Shown here piece after piece: positions 11,901 to 23,995 of a stretch of DNA of 64,000 nt. Where the stretch lies: positions 8,012,270-8,076,269 of the forward strand of contig CM021320.1 of assembly GCA_010645155.1 (NCBI GenBank), read 5' to 3'. Below the pieces are notes generated by a model that saw only the letters and a program-made list of their open reading frames with translations, ran no database searches and was not told where the DNA came from. The DNA comes from Tigriopus japonicus (taxonomy: Eukaryota; Arthropoda; Copepoda; Harpacticoida; Harpacticidae). Made by a program: the position numbers and the translations under genes. Each line of letters begins with the position of its first letter. The first letter of the stretch is position 1.

Positions 11901-12593
11901 CATCCCTTTGAGTCGATGAGTCAATAGATTTGAATTTTTATGGTTAGTTTGGGCAAAGGAAATGGTTAAACGCCTTCTAATCCCTGAAAGCCTCACATTT
12001 CATCAGGAAGATTGTGTGTCTCCTTGATCTATAGGGGATGTTTGCAATCGTGATCAAAGAGCGAGGATTAAAGCATGCATGACCTTGCATAGCGCTGCCA
12101 TAGTCTAATTGAGTTGTCCCTTTGACTGAGCGGAAAAATAATAAGCATCGGGCGTCATTGCAGTACGCATTGCTTCATTTTTGTTATCATTTTTCCAAAT
12201 TGAGGTCCCTCGCTTGCTGACACGAGGCAAACACAATCAGACTGAGCAAGATAAATGAAACGCATAAACCGTTTGTTTTGGCCTCCCTCCGTTCGTCCTC
12301 GTCGGCTATGAAATGAATGGTTCCCGATTCTCGTTCACACCAACCAGGCAATTACACAGTTGCTTGTCTACTCCTGCCTAAACTTCTTTACTCCTGTCAA
12401 ACTTGAGACATTGTCGGATTCTATGCCTCAGTGTTTAAAAATGCCCATATGTAGTACGTAAACCAATTGACAACGAAGAAAACCCATTTCCAAGTTGGCT
12501 CGAACCAATCACGAACGAATCAAGACAGTTCTTTTTCCCAACAGAACATATCACAATTTGCTGAAGAAAAAACCAATAGCTTGAGAAGCAAAA
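8945..12593. other. Region downstream of the GPCR with no supported gene
   Basis: About 3.6 kb of AT-rich DNA with scattered short frames lacking splice context. It presumably starts with the receptor 3' UTR. An AATAAA occurs at about 10019. No paired terminal repeats were recognised. Confidence 0.4.
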
Positions 12594-12887
12594 TTGAATG
12601 ACGGAACTTCAACGTACAAGTCAACAACTTTTTTAAAGAAGAATTCAAGATGGCACGACCCTCAAGATGCCACTCTCAAGTGTTTTATGGGAAAACGATG
12701 CCAAAATGATGCACAGGCGCCAATGGAAACTAAAGAGCTAGCTTTAGCAAGGTTTGGTAAGCGACAAGGTATCGGCATCGATCGGTACCTTTGGAACAAG
12801 TTTTTCGCAGAACCAAAGTTGGCAAGGCACCGCTGGAAGTTTCTTCGGGATTTGATTGATGAGTGGTTGAAAGAGAAGACCCGTTAA
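12594..12887 (+). CDS. Unassigned 97-codon ORF with an ARFGKR motif
   Basis: I do not recognise this frame. Its second half (after a possible AG acceptor at about 12717) reads like protein: LALARFGKRQGIG, then a charged, tryptophan-containing helical stretch ending in DEWLKEKTR and a stop. RFGKR is the shape of an amidated-peptide processing site, but no signal peptide or repeat is visible and no upstream exon was identified. It may be a terminal exon, a decayed pseudogene or chance. Confidence 0.2.
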   Translation: MNDGTSTYKSTTFLKKNSRWHDPQDATLKCFMGKRCQNDAQAPMETKELALARFGKRQGIGIDRYLWNKFFAEPKLARHRWKFLRDLIDEWLKEKTR

Positions 12888-13691
12888 TCAGCGTTGGTGA
12901 TTTTTTGGAGAATTTCTTGAGTGGTATTTGTTGGGTTGGATGGGAAATTGGAGCTTTTTAATTGGGAAATATAAGTGAACACCTGAAAATTTTAGCTCTT
13001 AAGGAGAACTTCTTAACTGGCAAGTATGCCTTTTGCTGGAAATTCCAGAAAAGAAAATGATTTTTTTTTGTTAAAGATGATTTAATGCTATTGGTACGGC
13101 ACATTACTTGGATTTCTGTCAAAATCTGTCAACATCACTACCCCTTGCATGGAAATCTTAAAAGTCGGACTACTTAAGCGCCTGCATTTATCCATAACTT
13201 AAAAAAAAAAAACATTTGAATAGTTATGAAACTTGCAGATAAGGAAAGCTGAATTAAACCCTTAGAGAGGGTCATTACTCTTCCGTGACCAGAAAACTAT
13301 GAAGGTTTATGCGTGGATTCGTTCTTAATCGGTTACTTTGCCCCAGCTGGTGTGTTTAGATGTGGACTTTTGTGAATTGAGCACTAAATTTCTTCTGCAC
13401 AAAAGCCATTAGACATGTGATTCAGAATGTCAGATACTCTATTTCAGTAACTTTGAATGGCTCTCATGCCACCCCAGGGCCTTAAAATAACCGATTATAA
13501 GGTGGAATTATAGAAAATTGCACTTAGATTTGATGTTAAGATTTAAAAAATATTGTAAATTTGACTAAAATAAATTTACAATGTTGTTGTAAATTTCAAG
13601 TACTAGCTTTTGGACTTACTATCACTCACCCTTAAGAGACCGAGGAGGACATCTCTCATCATGAGAGAGAAAAAGAGAAAGAAGCCCCTTT
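12888..13691. other. No recognised feature
   Basis: AT-rich unique-looking sequence between the small ORF and the hAT MITE. No terminal repeats or coding signatures seen. Confidence 0.4.
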
Positions 13692-13699
13692 GTCTATAC

Positions 13700-13950
13700 C
13701 AGGGGTCGACAACCACTTTTGGGTCACAAGGCCCACGAAATTAGATTCGTTTTGTCAGAGGCCCACCAAACAGACGTTGGTAGGTTCAGGGGCCCACAAA
13801 TTAGCGATCAAAGAGCGTTGGGCCCATAAGTACGGTACTATGGATAGCGCGTGGGCCCATTATTATGGACTTTCCCCATAGCTCCTGGGCGCACCAAAGA
13901 CTACCATTGGGCCCACATGTGGACCGCGGCCCACAGGTTGCCAACCCCTG
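13700..13950. mobile_element. 251-bp hAT MITE, CAGGGGTCGACAACC ends
   Basis: The ends CAGGGGTCGACAACC and GGTTGCCAACCCCTG are inverted repeats of the typical hAT form. The 8-bp flanks GTCTATAC (13692-13699) and GTCTATCC (13951-13958) differ at one base. The interior carries several GGCCCAC/GTGGGCC motifs in both orientations. Confidence 0.85.
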
Positions 13951-14416
13951 GTCTATCCACTGGCGTGACTCAGAGCGACCATTTTCAAACATGCTCAAAA
14001 AAGGAGGGAATGAAGCCTTCAGTGCAATGTTTTTTTCATTAATCTGACAAACAGAAGCAATATTAGTTGATCTGCAGAATAATAAACTTCAAGTTTGAGT
14101 AACGCGTTGCACAATGAAATATCAAAGAAAAGCCAAACGTTTAAGAACTACTCATAGAAGGTGTAAAAACGTAGTACATAAATTGGCTGCTTAGACTGTC
14201 GCTTGACCTACAATTCTGAACTTCGACAGTCTATAAATAAGCCAAATATGCAGGAAAATAACTATATTTCTAGTTAACAAAAGCCTTGTTCAATTGGATT
14301 AAGAGGGCCGGAAGGTCCGCCCTGAATACCTGAAGTTTGCAGTATTTTAGCTAACATTTGGCAGATCATGTGAACAATTCCAAATTTAGTGGAATCTAGC
14401 CATTTGATCCTCCTAT

Positions 14417-17094
14417 CAGTGTGGCCAACTAGCATTTTTTTTTTGCTAATTTCTGAAAATTAGCATTTTTTCAAGGGCAAAAGCATCGCAGAATTTTGAT
14501 TAGCATTGCTCGATTTTTTAGCATCTTTTTAGCACCATTTGAAAGGCTCTAGAATCGAAAAATTTTGCATAGCATTTTAGCATTATTGTAGCGCTTTTTG
14601 GAAAAAATCACCCAATTTTGGGCTCAAAAGCCAGTATTTCTTCATATGCTGATGACACAAAATTAGTTTGTGGAAGGAATGATCAGGACTCAAAATGTTT
14701 AGTTGAGGACTTGGAGAAAGTCTCTCCAAAGTAACATGGCATTGAACGGGATGAAATTCCGCACAATGACGTATGGGACGTCCAAATTAGATGTTCCACT
14801 CAAAGACAATGGAGGTTGTGATATTGAGCAGGTCTCGTCCATGAGGGATTTAGGAGTTATCATCCAAGATGATAGAAAGTTTGATGAGAATATCCAGTTG
14901 AAAGTGGGGAAGGCATTTCAAACATGTGGCTGGATCTATCGCACTTTCAAGTCCACAGATAGTATTACGATGTTAACTCTGTACAAGTCGATTGTTCAGC
15001 CGCATCTTGAATATGCCTCACCCATTTGGGCTCCAATCAGTTCAGCAGGTTTGCAAAAGGTCGAGCAGGTCCAAAGATGTTTTACTAGGAACATCACAGG
15101 AATGAGAGAGCTCTCGTATTGGGAGAGGCTCAAGAAGTTAGGGCTGTACAGTACTACAGTACCTGTAGAAGGTATGAAAGGTATTTGATACTGTATGTTT
15201 TCAAGAGCATTCATGGGCTCTGTCCTAACCAAGGATTTGAGATCAGTTGTAGCGATCCTAGAGGTTTTACGTGCGTTCTGAGAGCACCTCCAAATCCAAG
15301 GGAATCGAGACTAGTTCGAACAATGAAGTCCTCTTCTCTTCTTTATCGGGCTCCTTCATTGTTCAATTTGTTACCCATTAGTCTTCGTCGGGAATATGTA
15401 GGAGCTGATCCTCTAACAGCATTTAAGGCAGGATTGGACAAATATTTGAATACTATTTTTGACCAACCCACCATTCAAGGGTTGTACAGATCTGCCAACA
15501 GTAACTCATTGGTAGATCAAATTTCATATAAACGATAATTTTATAAACTTTATTAATCATTTACTCTCTTTACAGGGATTCCCATTCCTTGTAGCGGTAT
15601 TAAAAATCCGCCCCCCCCCAAGAAAAATAAGACAGCTGATTTTGATAGGCAAATTTGCCTACGTTCCCTAACTTGAAAATAAGGATCACAACTCTTCCAA
15701 TTTTTCTTTTTAAGTTGGTCCTACAATAAAGGTAACCAAATTTCGGTAATGGTGACGATGTGAGGTCCGGACTAAAGAACACCAAAGGAGTGTTGCCAGA
15801 TATTTCAAGATCAGTAGTTTCAAGTTAAATAATGGCCAATGCCAATTAACAGATAACACTTATCTTTCATTTTAAATATGTTCCACTTTCAAAACAGAAA
15901 AAACGTCTGAAGATGTTGCCCAAAGGATAATTTTCATTGTTTAAACTAGCAGTTTTGATCTGAAATTCATTCTTACATGAAAGTATTCGATGTAGAACAT
16001 CTGAATTGCTTTAAATCATTGCAACTTAGGCTTTCACATTTGTTTGCTGAAATGAAAAAGCATGACAGTAACAATTTGCTCCCATCTAGCCGAATCTGGC
16101 TCTCTTTTTGATATTTTTTGGCAGGATTTGTGCGTAAAGTTCTGGTATCACTGGTTCGCTCTTTCGACCGGACCTCTCATCGTCACCATTACCCAAATTT
16201 CTATTTACAGGCTTTGTCTACCAACAACTTAAGAAGGGCCACAAAGCACTACTTGTCTCAAAAAAGATTGAATTGGTGATGGAAATAAAATACTTACCAT
16301 AGAAAAACTCCTTTTTAAACTTAGAATGGATAAATCAGTGTTTCAGTAAAAAATTGGATTTAGAAGGGCTTCTGACCAAAACCATTTTTGTCAAAAGAAG
16401 GATTTTTTGAAATCAAAAGTAGCTGACCACAAAATTCTTAACAAGCAGAAGTCAATTTGAAATTTGAATTGCTCATGTTTGATGTTGAATGATTGCAAAT
16501 TAAAAAAATAGGGAAAATAAGTTGAAAAGTTTCTGAAGCATGAAATATTTAACTTTGGTGTGAAATTTCAGTCTTTAAAATGCAGGTCTGCTTTTGGTTT
16601 TGGTAGGTTTAAGTGAAACTGAAACCAAAAAGCGCTTTTGGTCCATAAATCGTTTCAATTTCTAGTAAATCTAGTATCCTAATAAATTTGAAGGAATATC
16701 GTTTAAATCATAACGTTTGGTTTCTTACATACCTTAAATTATTGAAGAAATCACTTTTTCTAATTGTCATCAAAAATTGGTGCTTCATGGCTTCCCAATT
16801 TTTGTTTTCCCTCATTTATTTATTTCACAAACAGTGCATTAGAAATTTTTGAAAACAAAGTTTTTAACTAGTTGGAACGAGTAGTAGAAAAATATATTTT
16901 GTGTGAATTTCAGCAAAATTAAGGTCAAAATATAGATTTAAATATTCACTAATGAGCATTATAGCCGCTGCAGTCCCTTTTTCGTTTTTATAAAAGTAGC
17001 ATTTTTCAGGCATTTTCCATTTCCCAACTAGCATTTTTCTAGCATTGATTTGACTTTACCTAGCATCTTCGCTTCAAAAAAGTTGGCCACCTTG
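14417..17094. mobile_element. hAT-type non-autonomous element, CAGTGTGGCCAACT ends, carrying a LINE
   Basis: The left end is CAGTGTGGCCAACTAGCATT. The right end is AGTTGGCCACCTTG, its inverted counterpart. The flanks CCTCCTAT (14409-14416) and CCTCATCT (17095-17102) are an 8-bp duplication with two mismatches. TAGCATTTTT-like motifs are repeated just inside both ends. A LINE fragment has inserted at about 14640-15612. No transposase frame survives. Confidence 0.65.
14641..15612 (+). mobile_element. 5'-truncated, frameshifted non-LTR retrotransposon (CR1/L2/Jockey-like)
   Basis: The fragment starts at the reverse-transcriptase active site: SYADDTKLVCG is encoded at 14643-14675, containing the YADD box. 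It continues through the C-terminal RT region (LYKSIVQPHLEYASPIWAP, then a region ending RRYERYLILYVFKSIHGLCP) to a stop at 15536-15538. At least two frameshifts break the frame, near 14700 and 15165. The 3' end is a hairpin-forming tail, TTTACAGGGATTCCCATTCC then TTGTAGCGGTATTAAAAATC (15569-15612), shared with SINE copies in this window. Dead copy. The exact clade needs a tree. Confidence 0.8.
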
Positions 17095-17102
17095 CCTCAT
17101 CT

Positions 17103-19407
17103 GTGTCAGTCTGACTCAGTCAGCTAGGGCAAAGTGCAGAGGAAGAGAAGGGTGGCCAAAATGAGAAGAAAACCAAGTCTTCAATGGAGTGGTTTGTTGA
17201 GATTTGTCGAAAAATGAATGCATGTAAATATATAATAATAGTTACGCCAAGTTACTTTACTTAAAGCTAATGTGCTGGTTAGAAGAATATACTTTTGCAC
17301 ACCTAAGATGACAAATAAAATGTAAATGAGCATCAACACGTGATTGACTATGAGTTTTTACTTCCCTTTTGTGTTGTCTCAACTTATGGGGGAAATTGTT
17401 CCACCAATGTATTCAGTTTTCATAGGCAATTTCCCAGCCTGATTCGCCTTGCAAATTCATTGTACTGGTTGACCTAACACATTAATGAAAATCATTAATT
17501 CGGGCCAATGGACGAGGGGAGCAAAATCATAGTCGAAATCGAATGGAGATGTGTTTGGTCAAGAACATCTAGAATAGAGGTGGACTTTTCACGGCACGGC
17601 AAAACTGGCCGGAGGTGACCCAAATCAAGTGAAAGGCAAGGATCGAATGCCAATTCAGCCGGAAATTTAGAGCAGCCTCTTTGGTCTTCTGGCTAATTTG
17701 GCTGGGCGAACTGCCAAAGATGAGGCCTCTTCTAGATTAAGGGTTGCTTGATGCAACTGTTGCAATGTTCAAAATGACTTTAAGATGCTCATTGATTGGC
17801 CCCAAGAGCAATAATTGGTTTGAAAGTTATACAAAGGTGACTTAACTTACTGTTTTGCCACACTTTAAGTCAGCTGGTATGTCCTAATTTGTTGGTTCAA
17901 ATATAATTATTCTTAAGAAGACAACGTGCCACAGGATCCCTGAAGAGAGAAGATGAAAATCAAAAATGGTGACCAAAACAGTCAGAATATTGTTAAGAAC
18001 TTATTTTGCAACATATTGGACAAAACCTGTCAAACCTGTAAAGTGTAATGAACTTTAAAGCCTTTTGTGAGTGTTCAAATAATTGTCTGAAAATAGGATC
18101 CAGAATGGCATAAGGTTTTTTCTTAGTTTTGATTAGAAGATCACATAATCCAGCCTTTCTTCAAACTTTCAAGACACCACAATTGAGGCTTGTCAAGTAA
18201 AAATCTGCTTGCTTTTTCGACTAATATCAATGAAGACCTTTCAAATAAAATCATTCAGACCGGAAGTGTCTTTCAATAGTCTTAAAACACTTCAAAATTG
18301 ATTTTGTGTGCAGTTTTTCTGATTTACGGGAGACACCCTGAAGAAGGAAAACAAGCTCAGTTCTTTTAAGTCGTGCAACAAAGTTCGTGTGGCTCATAAT
18401 TTATAAAGAGTGTTTTAGTGTCTATTTTCCAATGCATCATCATTCCCTAATCAGTGTGTTTTGTTTAAAGTCTTGTAGTGTCTTAGAAAGCTCTCTAGGT
18501 GCTCAATGTTCTCATGAATATCAGAAGTGCGAGGCCGGCCTCTCAGAAAGCTAACTGAATGAAGGTAAGACGATTAAAACTTTCTTTGAGGATTATGATA
18601 AAGTTACTTAAAGTGTAAATATTACAAAAGTGTAGCCTTTGCAAAGGAATCTGTTCGTCTGAAGTCTCTTCATCGCTTGCGCAAGTCCAGAGTAGCTCTA
18701 CTCTATTTCCGCGCCCTGTTGTCTTCCTTCACTCAGCTCTTGCTACCCTCGTTCGGTGTTGTCTTGCTTTACAATGCCACGCAAATTCATCTTAAAAATG
18801 GATTAGGAACCATATTTCCCCCGGAAATTCACCCCCGGACTAAAACGCGGAGTTTCATCACGCTCATTCAAGAAACAACTTGAACAACATAACGGCGTTT
18901 TTTTTTGAGCTTATCTGTTACCCGGCTGGAACAACTTACATAGATTTTGCTCATCCACGCCTTATCCTGAACTTAATTAAGACATGGCAATCTTTATTGC
19001 TTATTAAAAATCGATTTTTTTAAGGGTTGTCACCTTGGCATAAATTCATGTTCTAGAATTGATGGTTTCATCTTCGAATTTCTTTTATTGTACGATCGTG
19101 TCATTGATTTCAGGACAATCTCAGTATGGTTAAGAGTTGTTCATGCAGTTTTAAGTAGTGAATTTGCGTGTGGGTTAAGGTCCATATGCCATAAGATAGA
19201 CTTGCACCTTATAATTATAATTGATATTGATGCAAACAAGTTGAAAATCTAGATTTCAGACCTAAGGAGGCATTACAAAATTAGTGTTTTGCTTGAAAAA
19301 TGCATTTTGTCATTCAAATATTCCAAAAGTGTATCCCAAACCGTTGTCTGAAAATCATTTTATTTAAACTTAAGAATACTATGAGCTAGCATAAATACTG
19401 TAATGTA
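17103..19407. other. Repeat-bearing intergenic DNA without genes
   Basis: No coding exon was seen. Two pieces match other places. Positions 17482-17560 are an inverted copy of 23525-23600. Positions about 18790-18960 resemble the arms of the palindromic MITE at 55825-56372, including the TTGAACAAC segment. Confidence 0.45.
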
Positions 19408-20325
19408 TAAGGAGCCCAGAGTGGTCGCGCGTACTAATGCGTTCTTATTAGAGCCGAGGGTAAAAAAAAGTGCCTCCCCAGACGGCGTAGGTTCGAATCC
19501 TGTTGGGGATCGAATTGAAGCTGTCGGGAGAAATCCTTGTTTACAGGGAATCGCATTCCTTGTAGCGGTAGTAGAAAATTCGCAACAAACAAACAAAAAA
19601 AATGTGTATAATTCATCATATACGTACAATGTAATTATGGTCAAGGATGCCTAAATATCCAATTTTTGACTATTTTCCAACGTGCTCCCAAATTTGACAC
19701 ACAAGGACTTTTAATTTGGCATAACCTTCTTTGCTTCTCTTCAGAACTTCATGATTTGATTTGTTATAGAATTTCATGAAAGACTAGTCTAACCTGGATA
19801 TAAGAACATTCAACAGGAAAATATATCTTGGTATCACGTAAAATACATAGTGAAAGACTAGTCAGTTTTACTTTATTTGTTCATAATGCAATAGTATATT
19901 AGAAAGATGTGTTTTAGAGACCAAATTAAAGATATGAGAACTGTTTCAAAATGTTAAAGTTTATTTTGATTCATTTTGTCTCATTTCTATCGGTCTATTG
20001 TCAGTTTATTTCTAGTTTAGCTTATTTTTTTGTAAGTTTCAATGACAGTCAAATTTGTCTTAATATTTTCATGTATTCATGTGTTTTCTATTCTTATTTT
20101 TTGTTTATGAGTTAGTTCAATGATCAGTATAAGTTAGAATGATGCAAATAAACCTTATTCATTGAAAAGGTGTGTTCTAGGCTGAGTAAGAGGTAAGATA
20201 GTAGAATGTTCTAAGGGTGTTTTATCTGTTCATTGAAACCATGAAGAGGCATTACAAGTTTAGTGTTTTGCTTGAGTAATGCATTTTGTTATTCAAATAT
20301 TCCAGAAGTGTATCCTAAACCGTTG
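19260..20325 (+). repeat. Pair of about 85-bp direct repeats flanking a SINE
   Basis: Segments 19261-19345 and 20243-20325 align in the same orientation (GGCATTACAA, TAGTGTTTTGCTTGA, CAAATATTCCA, AGTGTATCC). They lie about 1 kb apart. They could be ends of an element or a local duplication. No coding content lies between them. Confidence 0.45.
19408..19602 (+). mobile_element. tRNA-derived SINE with LINE-like 3' tail
   Basis: An A-box-like AGAGTGGTCGCG near 19418 and a B box GGTTCGAATCC at 19490-19500 define a tRNA-like head with a long variable region, resembling Leu or Ser tRNAs. After a short body, positions 19541-19586 repeat the hairpin tail of the LINE at 14641-15612 (TTACAGGGAATCGCATTCC, TTGTAGCGGTAGTAGAAAA). 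The end is (CAAA)n. It is the fullest copy in the window. Confidence 0.8.
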
Positions 20326-20973
20326 CAAGTTGATGGATAATCATCAATTCTTTAAAAACTGAGACTTTCTTCTTTCAAAAGCACGTTCTCTCCTTTTGTG
20401 CTTCTCCACTTGATCTTGGTCACCCCTGATTTGCCGTGCGCCGTCCAGGAAATTCTAGATGTCCGTGGTTTGGTCTATCTAAAACTAGTAACAAGGATTT
20501 GATTTAGTGTTCATTTAAGCTTTTATTTTGTCTTTTAAAGTCCATAAGTTTCTCATTACAGTGTTCTTTTTAATTCAGCTGTTTGGCAAGAACACATCAG
20601 ACATTTTTTGCAGGCTTACCAATTGTAACCTGTTTGGATCTCAATGGGCTTGAAAAAGTCAGATGAAACAATTCTTTTCCAAGTTTGGTTTGTCTATGTG
20701 TTTTACTATGTTCACAACTATTTTTTGATCTCTGGTCTTCAAATTCTTAGTTTGGACTGAACTTGTAACCCAACCCTTGTACCCCAAGTGAAAGTTGTGA
20801 ATCTGTGGTCATTGATTCGACTTTTGCTACTTTGATCTTTAAACATCATCATTCCAATGTAGCAACATGGCCTTTCAACCAACTCAAGCATATGATCTCG
20901 TGGACAGATTATGACAGTGACAGTCTTCAAATAAGTGAAGTCCATGATGATCTAGAAAATGTAATCAAAGAAG

Positions 20974-21580
20974 ACAAATTTCGTTGGAACAGAACGTGAA
21001 ATTCGAGAGAGGTTGAAGAATTAGTGCAAAAAAATATTCGTGAAGAAATGTGCAAGATGCAAGTCTCGTGGATCTTCAACCCTCCATACGGACATCATTT
21101 TGGAGGTGCTTGGGAAAAGGAAATAAAGACAATTTGCCACGTTCTAGCTGGTGTCATGAGTCAACAGCCAAAGTCCTTTTTTGATGAGTAATTAATCATC
21201 TTACCTGTGAAGTAGAGGCCATCCTGATCAGCCATCCATTGACCCCGGTATCAGATGACCCATCGGATCTAGAAGAGGCCATGACCCCAAATCATCTTCT
21301 ACTTCTAAAATCTGGCCCAACCCTCCACGCCAAAAGTGGACAAAGACAAAACCAAGAAGGAACACCAAGGTTGGAGATTTGGTTCTTATGGTTCAAGAAA
21401 ATGTTCCTCACAATGTTGGCCATTAGCTCGCAAAGTCAAACTGTTGCCGGGTCAATTGTTTGGTTCAACAAGTGTGAGTGAAATCTGCATCAGGAAGCTA
21501 CAAATGACCTGTGTCTCAATTAATCCTCTTACAAGAAGTATGTGTAGAAGGCTCATCTCAGGAAGGGTTAAAGAAAGATA
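20974..21580 (+). mobile_element. BEL/Pao retrotransposon integrase remnant
   Basis: Broken frames on the plus strand retain family hallmarks in order: TNFVGTEREIRE at 20974, WIFNPPYGHHFGGAWEKEIK near 21070, [21 protein letters not shown] near 21230, then a degraded C-terminal segment with [10 protein letters not shown]. In BEL/Pao elements these correspond to the integrase core around the third catalytic residue and the domain after it. Several stops and frameshifts make it non-functional. An LTR may follow at about 21640 but no partner was found. Confidence 0.75.
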
Positions 21581-22611
21581 ATAACCAAGATTGAAAACTG
21601 GGCATCAGATCCCAGTGAAGGGTCCGATATGGGTTTCTTTTGTGTTTTACTCTCCTTTCCATTAATTGTATCTAGTCACTACTCACTCTTGTTTCCCGCT
21701 AAACTACTTAACTAAAACCAGTTCAGATTTGTTCCTATTCAATTTCGTGACGCCATATTGGAAAGATTGCTCTATTACCTCTTCTTAAATTGAGCCTTTA
21801 AGCTATCCGTATGTTTTGTTAACTTAATTGTTTATTCTGTTTGTACATTTGCCTTTGATTGTCGATAGAAACTGTCATTTTGTGGACCAAGTTTGTTATT
21901 ATTTGCGGATTGTGGAATTCGGCTGACGCGTCTTTGAGAGTAGGTCAATTTACAACGTGCATATCAGGTTGTACATTAAATGCTTTGTGCTTTGAAATTT
22001 TTCCAATGGAGCAATCACCTTCTGGTATTTGGATGATTGGCAATTTATTTTTAAATTCACTCAGGTCTTCTTTGATTACATTTACATTACAATCATGGAC
22101 GTCACTAATTTAAAGACTGTCACTGTCATAATCTGTCCACGAGATCATATGTTTGAGTTGGTTGAAAGGCCATGTTGCTACATTGGAATGATGATGTTTA
22201 AAGATCAAAGTAGCAAAAGTCGAATCAATGACCACAGATTCACAACTTTCACTTGGGGTACAAGGGTTGGGTTACAAGTTCAGTCCAAACTAAGAATTTG
22301 AAGACCAGAGATCAAAAAGTAGTTGTGAACATAGTAAAACACATAGACGAACCAAATTTGGAAAAGTATTGTGTTTGTTTTGCTATGTCGTCCTTAAACA
22401 GGTGCGCCATTTCAGAAACCATTTACTAAACCTAAAAACACACACTCACTCTTGAAGGGGCCAATCTTTAAAAACAGAGCGTTTTTGGCACTATTCCACT
22501 ATAGCACTTAGCATTATTGTATGTATTTTGCTCTTCGTATGAATAGTTACTCTACTTGGTTTGCAAATCAAGAGCATGGCCATCGGTTTCATCTGACTTT
22601 TGCAAGCCCAT

Positions 22612-23355
22612 GGGAGTGATTACCGTATCATTTTACGGACCTTCTGCCGTCTCTAACTACCGTTAGCAGTGTAGGCTTGCCAAAAAAATCTCAGTTTTCA
22701 AGGGTCGGATTTTCGAAAAATGTTGCATTTATGGGCAATGGCATGGTTAATGTATGTTGACAAGTATTGCAAAGTAATTTGAAAACAAATGGAGAAATTG
22801 GAAGCCTTCAATTAAACAAATTATTTGTTTTTAAGTTTAGTTGCCTCAGGAACCGATCTCCTCTGGCCATCTTGTTATTCAAAGTCGGGCATTCCTAATT
22901 TCAAAGTTTGGAAGAACCCTCTCAACTCTCGCTTGTAAACGTACCACGATTTATTCCCAGGTTGCGTGAGTGTTTTTATCCTAAAGCAATATTTCACTAA
23001 TTAAACTAACTTAACCTAACCTAACCAAATATTAACTTCAACTTCATTTATTCCTTTAAAAAAATGCATAATATTTATCTGAGTCACGCAACTTATCAAA
23101 ACTCGAATGTCTTTTATAACTCAGACCCTCTCAACTTATGTAGCGAAATTTTAGCTAAAAGCAACAAAACATACTTTTTTTGTAAAAACAATGTCAAGAA
23201 TTGCTATTTCAACTTCAATTTGTGCAGATAAGAAAGGCATTGTTGCAATCACCAGGCCTAAACCTTAGTTTTAGTTACCTCGCACGCTCATCAGAAACAG
23301 GTCTTCCGAACTTTTTTTCCCGCCAAAAATGATGACGTCACTAGTAATTGCTGGA
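22612..23355. mobile_element. Element A, copy 1 (744 bp, short TIRs, GGTCAC insertion absent)
   Basis: The boundaries are read from the intact left arm of the long inverted repeat, where the target reads ATCTCAATGGGC. Here AT is duplicated around an insertion. The ends are GGGAGTGATTACCG and, inverted, TCCAGCAATTACTAG. The second copy (48510-50759, opposite orientation) shares the interior, for example GAGATCGGTTC/GAACCGATCTC and CCGCCAAAAATGATGACGTC. This copy keeps the uninterrupted site at about 23331-23345. A small CCTAA run and a GTTGCGTGA-flanked segment (22967-23093) are private to it. Confidence 0.7.
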
Positions 23356-23869
23356 ATTGAGATCCAAACAGGTTACAATTGGTAAGCCTGCAAAAAATGT
23401 CTGATGTGTTCTTGCCAAACAGCTGAATTAAAAAGAACACTGTCATGAGAAACTTATGGACTTTAAAAGACAAAATAAAAGCTTAAATGAACACTGAAAT
23501 AAATCCTTGTTACTAGTTTTAGATAGACCAAATACACCTCCATTCGATATCGACTATGATTTTGCTCCCCTCGTCCATTGGCCCGAATTAATGATTTTAA
23601 TTAATGTGCTAAAAAATCTTTTTGGACAAAATAGCGATGGTGGCGGGCCGTGAGATAGACTGATAAGCACATCAGCTTTGCGTATCTCCAGGCATTTAGA
23701 GGAACGTTTGGCCTTCATTTCCAACGAAAATTCTAAACGGCATGAATTTTGTCTATGTCAGACTTCAAAATACCAATGTGTGTATCTGTGCTTGTGCTCA
23801 AACTTTACGTGCACGAAATCAAGACCCAAAAATCGTCTTGCCCCTAATTAGGGATGGATGACACCGGCA

Positions 23870-23995
23870 ATTTTGACCTCGACACCGACACCGACACCGG
23901 AAGGTTGAAACAGACACTGACATCAACACTGGTGTCGAAGATTCCCATCGACACCGCGGTGTCGACATGACACCAATAACGACACCGACAGTTCA
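23870..23995. repeat. GACACC-rich degenerate repeat
   Basis: GACACCGACACC-type hexamers recur in both orientations, with an inverted pair GACACCGCGGTGTC near 23952. It may be the subterminal array of another transposon, but no ends could be paired. Confidence 0.5.

Larger units (their letters stand above)
20461..23535. repeat. Long inverted repeat around a BEL/Pao fragment
   Basis: The left arm 20461-20944 is complementary to three blocks of the right side: 22095-22370, 22585-22611 and 23356-23535. The gaps in the right arm are two later insertions: about 217 bp at 22371-22584, and element A at 22612-23355. The central 1.1 kb holds the BEL/Pao integrase remnant. The arms encode matching but meaningless frames on opposite strands. 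Confidence 0.75.

Noticed and set aside
22029..22301. ORF pair repeated at 20739-20945 (minus) and 22029-22301 (plus)
   Set aside because: The two are the arms of the long inverted repeat. No recognisable domain, so not treated as a gene.
23008..23030. Short CCTAA run resembling arthropod telomere repeat
   Set aside because: About three units only, inside a transposon copy. Not evidence of a telomere.
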